Source of the DNA: Xanthobacteraceae bacterium
GTDB taxonomy: Bacteria; Pseudomonadota; Alphaproteobacteria; Rhizobiales; Xanthobacteraceae
NCBI GenBank assembly: GCA_019746355.1
Contig: JAIESC010000244.1
Coordinates: 1-11,578, forward strand
Reading direction: 5' to 3'
Length of the DNA: 11,578 nt
The notes under the pieces were generated by a model. The model saw only the letters and a list, made by a program, of their open reading frames with translations. It made no database searches and was not told the origin of the DNA. The position numbers and the translations under genes were made by a program. Below are positions 6,699 to 11,578 of this stretch, piece by piece. Each line of letters opens with the position of its first letter. Within the stretch, counting starts at the first letter, position 1.

Positions 6699-8045
6699 AT
6701 GCAAGTCACCGAAACTGTCAACGAAGGCCTGAAGCGCGAATTCAAGGTCGTGGTGCCTATGGCCGACCTCGCGAGCAAGGTCGATGCGAGACTCGACCAG
6801 TTGAAGAACCAGGTCCGCATCAACGGCTTCCGTCCCGGCAAGGTGCCGGTGACGCACCTGAAGCGCCTCTACGGCCGCTCGGTGATGGCCGAGACCATCG
6901 AGCAGGCGGTGCGCGAGGCGAATTCGCAGATCGTCACCGAGCGCGGCTTCAAGCTCGTGCGCGAGCCGCAGGTGAAGCTGCCGGAGGAGAAGGACGCGGT
7001 CGAGCAGGTGATCGAGGGCAAGACCGATCTCGCCTACACCGTCGCGATCGAAATCCTGCCGCCGATCGAGCTCGCCGACTTCAAGGGCATTGCGGTCGAG
7101 CGCCTCAACGCCGAGGTGACCGACGCCGAGGTCGACGAGGCGGTGCAGCGCATCGCCGAGCAGAGCCGGCCGTTCACCGCCAAGGGCGAGGGCGCCAAGG
7201 CCGAGAACGGCGATCGCGCGGTGATCGACTTCACCGGCAAGATCGACGGCACGCCGTTCGAGGGCGGCACCGGCGGCGATGTGACGCTGCATCTCGGCTC
7301 GGGCACGTTCATCCCGGGCTTCGAGGACCAGCTCGTCGGCGCGGCCGCGGGCGAACAGCGCACCATCAAGGTGACCTTCCCGCAGACCTATCCGGCGCAG
7401 CATCTGGCCGGCAAGGAGGCCGAGTTCGACGTCACCGTGAAGTCGCTCGAGGCGCCGCAGCCCGTCACCTTGAACGACGAGTTCGCAAAGTCGCTTGGCC
7501 TTGAATCGCTCGCCAAGCTCCGCGAAATGGTCAAGGGCCGCCTGACCCAGGAGCACGGCGCGATGTCGCGGCAGAAGGTCAAGCGCCTGCTGCTCGACCA
7601 GCTCGACGCCAAGCACAAGTTCGATCCGCCGCCGAGCCTGGTCGAGGACGAGTTCAACAACGTCTGGAAGACGATCCAGGACGACCTGCAGTCGCGCAAG
7701 CGGACCTTCGAGGACGAGGGCACGACCGAGGAGAAGGCCAGGGAAGAGTATCGCGGCATCGCCGAGCGGCGGGTGCGGCTCGGCCTCGTCATCGCCGAGA
7801 TCGGCGAGAAGAACGGCATCAAGGTGACCGACGAAGAGTTGAGCCGCGCGGTGATGGAGCGTGCGCGGCAGATGCCGGGGCAGGAACAGCGGGTGTGGGA
7901 GTTCTACCGCAACAATCCCGACGCGCTCGCGAGCCTGCGGGCGCCGATCTTCGAGGACAAGGTGATCGACTACATCCTCGAGCTCGCCAAGGTCACTGAC
8001 AAGACGGTGTCGCGCGAGGAACTCTATAAGGAAGACGAGGCCTGA
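6699..8045 (+). CDS. tig: Trigger factor, ribosome-associated chaperone
   Basis: This 448-residue protein binds the ribosome near the polypeptide exit tunnel and shields nascent chains. It also has peptidyl-prolyl isomerase activity. The ribosome-docking signature GFRPGKVP is at 43-50 within the N-terminal domain (about 1-145). The FKBP-type isomerase domain spans about 168-250 ([13 protein letters not shown] through VTVKSLEAP). The remaining helical part forms the substrate-cradling C-terminal arms. Length is normal for the family. It begins 86 bp after the tRNA. The region just before the ATG lacks a strong Shine-Dalgarno sequence (only GTCGAG). It heads the proteostasis block, and the tig-clpP-clpX-lon order is common in proteobacteria. 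A 261-bp gap and a hairpin separate it from clpP. Confidence 0.98.
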   Translation: MQVTETVNEGLKREFKVVVPMADLASKVDARLDQLKNQVRINGFRPGKVPVTHLKRLYGRSVMAETIEQAVREANSQIVTERGFKLVREPQVKLPEEKDAVEQVIEGKTDLAYTVAIEILPPIELADFKGIAVERLNAEVTDAEVDEAVQRIAEQSRPFTAKGEGAKAENGDRAVIDFTGKIDGTPFEGGTGGDVTLHLGSGTFIPGFEDQLVGAAAGEQRTIKVTFPQTYPAQHLAGKEAEFDVTVKSLEAPQPVTLNDEFAKSLGLESLAKLREMVKGRLTQEHGAMSRQKVKRLLLDQLDAKHKFDPPPSLVEDEFNNVWKTIQDDLQSRKRTFEDEGTTEEKAREEYRGIAERRVRLGLVIAEIGEKNGIKVTDEELSRAVMERARQMPGQEQRVWEFYRNNPDALASLRAPIFEDKVIDYILELAKVTDKTVSREELYKEDEA

Positions 8046-8047
8046 CA

Positions 8048-8062
8048 GCCCGCGCAGCGGGC
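8048..8062 (+). terminator. Hairpin just after tig, possible weak terminator
   Basis: GCCCGC-GCA-GCGGGC forms a perfect 6-bp GC stem starting three bases past the tig stop codon. The next bases are ATGGTTTAG, so there is no proper U run. It may stabilise the mRNA end or terminate weakly. Confidence 0.4.
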
Positions 8063-8147
8063 ATGGTTTAGCCAGGCATGGCGGCTGCAGGCTCGGCCTT
8101 GCGTGGGCGGACGATTGGACTATCTGACGGTGCCGGGGCTACGCTGC

Positions 8148-8196
8148 GTTAAGCGGCTGTCCCGGTCCGGGCACACCATCTGTTAAGCGGTGGTCC
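8148..8196 (+). repeat. Two direct repeats upstream of clpP
   Basis: GTTAAGCGGCTGTCC (8148-8162) recurs as GTTAAGCGGTGGTCC (8182-8196), with 13 of 15 bases identical at a 34-bp period. A perfect palindrome CCCGG-T-CCGGG (8161-8171) overlaps the end of copy one, and GTGG-T-CCAC overlaps copy two. They lie about 110-160 bp before the clpP start, where a regulator could bind, but no known regulator is assigned. The sequence CCTATATAG (8243-8251) downstream is the best -10-like candidate for clpP. Confidence 0.55.
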
Positions 8197-8306
8197 ACAA
8201 GATTTGCGCGGTCCGCTGCCCTACATGTTGCGGCGCGCGGAACCTATATAGTCTCGGCACAATGGCTCGATTCGTCCGGTTGCCAGGACTTTTCAGGAGA
8301 TGAAGC

Positions 8307-8936
8307 GTGAGAGATCCCGTCAGCACTTACATGAACCTGGTTCCGATGGTGGTCGAGCAGACCAACCGCGGCGAGCGGGCCTATGACATCTTCTCGCGGC
8401 TCCTGAAGGAGCGCATCGTCTTCATCACCGGTCCGATCGAGGACGGCATGGCGACATTGGTCGTCGCGCAGCTCCTGTTCCTTGAGGCCGAGAACCCGAA
8501 GAAAGAGATTTCCATGTACATCAACTCGCCCGGCGGGTTGGTGACCGCCGGCATGGCGATCTACGACACCATGCAGTTCATCCGGCCGCCGGTGCAGACG
8601 CTGTGCTGCGGGCAGGCCGCGTCCATGGGGTCGCTGCTTTTGGCCGCAGGCGCCAAGGACATGCGCGCGGCGCTGCCTAATGCCCGGATTATGGTCCATC
8701 AGCCGTCGGGTGGGTTCCAAGGCCAGGCGACCGACATCATGCTGCACGCCCAGGAGATCCTGAACCTGAAGAAGCGGCTGAACGAAATCTACGTCAAGCA
8801 CACCGGCCAGCCGATCAAGAAGATCGAGGACGCCCTGGAGCGCGATTACTTCCTCACCGCGGAGGCGGCGAAGGATTTCGGGCTGATCGACAAGGTCATC
8901 GAGAACCGGCCGGAGGACCCGACGGCGAAGCCGTGA
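8307..8936 (+). CDS. clpP: ATP-dependent Clp protease, proteolytic subunit
   Basis: This 209-residue serine peptidase forms the two-ring tetradecameric chamber that degrades substrates fed by ClpX or ClpA. The catalytic triad is visible: Ser106 in GQAASMGS, His131 in MVHQPSGG and Asp180 in ALERDYF. YINSPGG (71-77) is the conserved substrate-binding loop. The start is a GTG at 8307 preceded by AGGAGA (8295-8300) with six bases between, and it gives the [20 protein letters not shown] terminus typical of rhizobial ClpP. The ATG at 8300 is out of frame. The short N-terminal segment is probably trimmed by self-processing, as in the family generally. clpX follows after 221 bp, longer than in a tight operon, so both joint and separate transcription are possible. 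Confidence 0.98.
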   Translation: MRDPVSTYMNLVPMVVEQTNRGERAYDIFSRLLKERIVFITGPIEDGMATLVVAQLLFLEAENPKKEISMYINSPGGLVTAGMAIYDTMQFIRPPVQTLCCGQAASMGSLLLAAGAKDMRAALPNARIMVHQPSGGFQGQATDIMLHAQEILNLKKRLNEIYVKHTGQPIKKIEDALERDYFLTAEAAKDFGLIDKVIENRPEDPTAKP

Positions 8937-9022
8937 ACCTGCGTCAATGAGCTATAACCAGGCCCCAAAAACGCCATTTCTGACCGGGTGTTATTGTTAA
9001 TGAAATCTTGATTGTTCCTCCG

Positions 9023-9039
9023 CTAGCGTGCTTCGCTAG
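9023..9039 (+). other. Short hairpin in the clpX leader (first copy)
   Basis: CTAGCG-TGCTT-CGCTAG forms a perfect 6-bp stem with a 5-base loop. Its core TAGCGTG...GCTA is repeated in the larger hairpin about 70 bp downstream. No U run follows, so it is not a standard terminator. Confidence 0.5.
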
Positions 9040-9081
9040 AGTATTCGCGGGGAACGGGGTCGGAGAAATGTGTGACTGCCG

Positions 9082-9116
9082 CGCTACGGTTTTTTAGCGT
9101 GGCTGCTGCTAAAAAA
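9082..9116 (+). other. Two mutually exclusive hairpins in the clpX leader
   Basis: TTTTTTAGC (9090-9098) pairs perfectly with GCTAAAAAA (9108-9116) around a 9-base loop. The same TAGCG can instead pair with CGCTA at 9082-9086 (partner 9095-9099). The two folds cannot coexist. The element ends about 40 bases before the clpX ATG. The A/T-rich stem would melt easily, which could couple folding to temperature or to another signal, but this is inference from base pairing alone. Confidence 0.45.
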
Positions 9117-9157
9117 GGGATCGGCCTCGCAGTGCGAGCGGGGCCACGGAGAGCGGA

Positions 9158-10426
9158 ATGAGCAAAGTCGGCGGCAGCGATTCAAAAAACACCCTGTACT
9201 GTTCGTTTTGCGGCAAGAGCCAGCACGAAGTCCGCAAGCTCATCGCCGGCCCGACGGTTTTCATCTGCGACGAGTGCGTCGAGCTCTGCATGGACATCAT
9301 TCGCGAGGAGAACAAATCCTCGCTGGTGAAGTCGCGCGACGGAATCCCGACGCCGAAGGAAATCCGTAAAGTTCTCGACGACTACGTGATCGGCCAGGAC
9401 CACGCCAAGAAGGTCCTCGCGGTCGCCGTGCACAACCACTACAAGCGGCTCAATCATCAGGCCAAGCACAACGACGTCGAGCTCGCGAAGTCCAACATCC
9501 TGCTGATCGGTCCGACCGGCTCGGGCAAGACGCTGCTCGCGCAGACTCTCGCCCGCATCCTCGACGTGCCGTTCACGATGGCGGACGCGACCACGCTCAC
9601 CGAAGCCGGCTATGTCGGCGAGGACGTCGAGAACATCATCCTCAAGCTGCTGCAGTCGGCCGACTACAACGTCGAGCGCGCGCAGCGCGGCATCGTCTAC
9701 ATCGACGAGATCGACAAGATCAGCCGCAAGTCCGACAACCCGTCGATCACCCGCGACGTGTCGGGCGAGGGCGTGCAGCAGGCGCTGCTCAAGATCATGG
9801 AAGGCACCATCGCTTCGGTCCCGCCGCAGGGCGGCCGCAAGCATCCGCAGCAGGAGTTCCTGCAGGTCGACACGACCAACATCCTGTTCATCTGCGGTGG
9901 CGCCTTCTCCGGCCTCGAAAAGATCATCTCGGCGCGCGGCAAGTCCACGTCGATCGGTTTCGGCGCCAAGGTGATCGCTCCGGAGGATCGCCGCACCGGT
10001 GAAATCTTCCGCGAGGTCGAGCCGGAGGATCTGCTCAAGTACGGCCTGATCCCGGAATTCGTCGGCCGTCTGCCGGTCGTCGCCACGCTCGAGGACCTCG
10101 ACGAGACGTCGCTGAAGAAGATCCTGACCGAGCCGAAGAACGCGCTGGTGAAGCAGTACCAGCGGCTGTTCGAGATGGAGTCGATCGATCTGACGCTTGC
10201 GGAGGAGGCGCTCGGTGCGATTGCGCGCAAGGCAATCGAACGCAAGACCGGCGCGCGCGGCCTGCGCTCTATCATGGAGAGCATCCTGCTCGACACGATG
10301 TTCGACCTGCCGAGCCTCGAAGGCGTCGAGGAGGTCGTGATCTCCCGCGAGGTGGTCGAGAACACGGCGCGGCCGCTGTACATCTACGCCGACCGGGCCG
10401 GGGACGCCGGCGCGACGGCATCGTAG
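9158..10426 (+). CDS. clpX: ATP-dependent Clp protease, ATPase subunit ClpX
   Basis: This 422-residue AAA+ unfoldase forms a hexamer that recognises tagged proteins, unfolds them and threads them into ClpP. The N-terminal zinc-binding domain has Cys15, Cys18, Cys37 and Cys40. The AAA+ module shows Walker A GPTGSGKT (118-125), pore-1 loop GYVG (151-154), Walker B IVYIDEID (179-186), the RKH pore loop (227-229) and sensor 2 GARGLR (365-370). The IGF loop (266-268) that docks onto ClpP is intact, so a functional ClpXP pair with the upstream gene is expected. The ATG at 9158 follows GGAGAG (9148-9153) by four bases. In alphaproteobacteria ClpXP is known to degrade cell-cycle regulators such as CtrA. 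Whether that applies here is inference. A hairpin terminator follows directly. Confidence 0.98.
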   Translation: MSKVGGSDSKNTLYCSFCGKSQHEVRKLIAGPTVFICDECVELCMDIIREENKSSLVKSRDGIPTPKEIRKVLDDYVIGQDHAKKVLAVAVHNHYKRLNHQAKHNDVELAKSNILLIGPTGSGKTLLAQTLARILDVPFTMADATTLTEAGYVGEDVENIILKLLQSADYNVERAQRGIVYIDEIDKISRKSDNPSITRDVSGEGVQQALLKIMEGTIASVPPQGGRKHPQQEFLQVDTTNILFICGGAFSGLEKIISARGKSTSIGFGAKVIAPEDRRTGEIFREVEPEDLLKYGLIPEFVGRLPVVATLEDLDETSLKKILTEPKNALVKQYQRLFEMESIDLTLAEEALGAIARKAIERKTGARGLRSIMESILLDTMFDLPSLEGVEEVVISREVVENTARPLYIYADRAGDAGATAS

Positions 10427-10427
10427 G

Positions 10428-10453
10428 GACGGTGGTCAGCTACCACCGTCTTT
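10428..10453 (+). terminator. Rho-independent terminator of clpX
   Basis: GACGGTGGT (10428-10436) pairs perfectly with ACCACCGTC (10442-10450) around a CAGCT loop and is followed by TTT. It begins two bases after the clpX stop codon. The U run is short. Confidence 0.75.
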
Positions 10454-10470
10454 GGAATACGTGGACAGTG

Positions 10471-10512
10471 ATGGCGTCCGAAGTCGCCTTTTTGGGGCGG
10501 CCCGGACGCCAT
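10471..10512 (+). terminator. Second long hairpin downstream of clpX
   Basis: ATGGCGTCCG (10471-10480) pairs perfectly with CGGACGCCAT (10503-10512). Inside it GTCGCC (10483-10488) pairs with GGCGGC (10496-10501, one G-U) around a TTTTTGG loop. ATTTGTTTG follows, so this may be a back-up terminator in tandem with the hairpin just upstream. It could equally be the 3' end of a small RNA or a processing site. Confidence 0.55.
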
Positions 10513-10754
10513 ATTTGTTTGAATCTACAGCTTAACTTGACACCCCGGCCGCCTGTATCCACCTAATGGTGCGGCGGATGGGCAGGGTTTGCAGATTCGC
10601 CGGTTTTGCTACCGGGCAGCGGTCCCGTTCTTGCTGCGTCGTTCGGGGGACGCAAAGTGATGCAGACTAGGGCACTGTCGGCCACACGGCACTCCATCGC
10701 GGCTGCGCATGATGCGGGCCATGACGGAGGGGCACAACAACAAGGATCATTGCA
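10513..10754 (+). promoter_or_regulatory. Non-coding lon leader with promoter candidates
   Basis: No gene is supported on either strand here. A perfect sigma-70 -35 hexamer TTGACA lies at 10537-10542, but the best -10-like match (CCTAAT, 10562-10567) leaves a 19-bp spacer, longer than ideal. TTG-N12-CCTGTAT at 10537-10558 resembles TTG-N12-CCTATAT before clpP (8228-8249). Small stems occur at 10600-10615 (CCGGT/ACCGG) and 10635-10654 (TGCGTC/GACGCA). AAGGA (10742-10746), eight bases before the ATG, is the lon ribosome binding site. If the promoter is right, the leader is about 180 bases long. Confidence 0.35.
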
Positions 10755-11578
10755 ATGACACTTCCCAAACCACGACCGCCGCTCAATCCCGGTGAAACCC
10801 GGGCCTATCCGGTTCTTCCGCTGCGAGACATCGTGGTCTTCCCGCACATGATCGTGCCGCTGTTCGTCGGCCGCGAGAAATCGATCAAGGCGCTGGAAGA
10901 GGTGATGCGCTCGGACACGTTCATTCTGCTCGCCACGCAGAAGAACGCCTCCGATGACGATCCGGCCACCAGTGCAATTTATGAGACCGGCACGCTCGCG
11001 AGCGTGCTGCAGCTGCTGAAGCTGCCCGACGGCACCGTGAAGGTGCTGGTCGAGGGCGCGCAGCGCGGCAAGGTCATCAAATACACCGACCGCAGCGACT
11101 ATTACGAGGCGACCGCCGTCGTTCTTCAGGACGACATGGGCGACAAGGTCGAGGCGGAGGCGCTCGCGCGCTCGGTCGTGACCGAGTTTGAGAACTACGT
11201 GAAGCTCAACAAGAAGGTGTCGCCGGAAGTCGTTGGCGTCGTTCAGCAGATCGAGGACTACGCCAAGCTCGCCGACACCGTCGCGTCGCATCTCGCGGTC
11301 AAAATTCCCGACAAGCAGGGCATCCTCGAGACGCCGACCGTCGCCGAACGGCTCGAGAAGGTTCTGGGCCTGATGGAGAGCGAAATCTCCGTGCTGCAGG
11401 TCGAGAAGCGCATCCGCACGCGCGTCAAGCGCCAGATGGAGAAGACCCAGCGCGAGTACTACCTCAACGAGCAGATGAAGGCGATCCAGAAGGAGCTGGG
11501 CGACGAGGAAGGCCGCGACGAGCTGGCCGAGCTCGAGGACAAGATCAAGAAGACCAAGCTCTCCAAGGAAGCCCGCGA
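10755..11578 (+). CDS. lon: ATP-dependent protease Lon, N-terminal part (cut by window edge)
   Basis: The open frame runs from the ATG to the window end, giving 274 complete codons plus two bases. Lon is a homohexameric cytoplasmic AAA+ serine protease that removes misfolded and short-lived regulatory proteins. What is visible is the LON substrate-recognition domain (about 17-210), opened by YPVLPLRDIVVFPHMIVPLF and including VGREKSI and LVEGAQRGKV. The start of the long helical linker follows (RIRTRVKRQMEKTQREYYLNEQ split across about 238-260, QMKAIQKELG just after), a hallmark of Lon. The ATPase and Ser-Lys protease domains lie beyond the window. The start is supported by AAGGA at 10742-10746 and by the typical short polar leader before the LON domain. 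Confidence 0.97.
   Translation, partial: MTLPKPRPPLNPGETRAYPVLPLRDIVVFPHMIVPLFVGREKSIKALEEVMRSDTFILLATQKNASDDDPATSAIYETGTLASVLQLLKLPDGTVKVLVEGAQRGKVIKYTDRSDYYEATAVVLQDDMGDKVEAEALARSVVTEFENYVKLNKKVSPEVVGVVQQIEDYAKLADTVASHLAVKIPDKQGILETPTVAERLEKVLGLMESEISVLQVEKRIRTRVKRQMEKTQREYYLNEQMKAIQKELGDEEGRDELAELEDKIKKTKLSKEAR

Noticed and set aside
8149..8187. TTAA motifs before clpP as CtrA binding sites
   Set aside because: CtrA sites need TTAA-N7-TTAA. Here the two TTAA are 34 bp apart and embedded in a different repeat.
8300..8302. ATG just after the clpP ribosome binding site
   Set aside because: It is out of frame with ClpP. The GTG at 8307 gives the family N-terminus with good spacing.

Overview
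The window looks like a chromosomal segment of an alphaproteobacterium of the order Hyphomicrobiales, probably near Bradyrhizobium/Rhodopseudomonas or a related Xanthobacteraceae lineage. The basis is high GC with strong G/C bias at third codon positions, the glnB-glnA pair with a divergent nnr gene, the order tRNA-Leu / tig / clpP / clpX / lon, and a ClpP N-terminus of rhizobial type. The genus is an inference from recognised proteins; no search was run.

Left edge (1-436): bases 1-76 are the 3' end of a group II intron (domains V and VI), whose body and any reverse transcriptase lie upstream of the window. It is followed by a small uncharacterised ORF with one predicted C-terminal membrane helix. 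Accessory pair (437-2652): a divergent short-chain dehydrogenase/reductase and an amidohydrolase of the ATZ/TRZ type lie in tandem 50 bp apart. Both keep their fold motifs but lack residues that are catalytic in the best-known members, so their substrates cannot be read from sequence. A lower-GC convergent gap with a clear terminator for glnA follows.

Nitrogen block (2804-4758, minus strand): glnB (PII signal protein) and glnA (type I glutamine synthetase) are read leftwards from a near-consensus sigma-54 promoter about 60 bp upstream of glnB. Both post-translational control sites are present: the PII tyrosine that is uridylylated and the GlnA tyrosine that is adenylylated. Divergent from them is nnr, the fused NAD(P)HX epimerase/dehydratase that repairs damaged nicotinamide cofactors.

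Proteostasis block (6528-11578, plus strand): tRNA-Leu(UAG), then trigger factor, ClpP, ClpX and the start of Lon, which is cut by the window edge. Trigger factor folds nascent chains. ClpXP and Lon degrade tagged or misfolded proteins in the cytoplasm. The genes have long, structured gaps between them (221-328 bp): direct repeats before clpP, alternative hairpins before clpX and two strong hairpins after clpX. This suggests separate transcription units under individual control.

Most of the window is conserved housekeeping sequence. I see no CRISPR array, phage genes or obvious new defence system. The points most worth a second look are the intron tail, the enzyme pair with missing catalytic residues, and the structured leaders of clpP and clpX.
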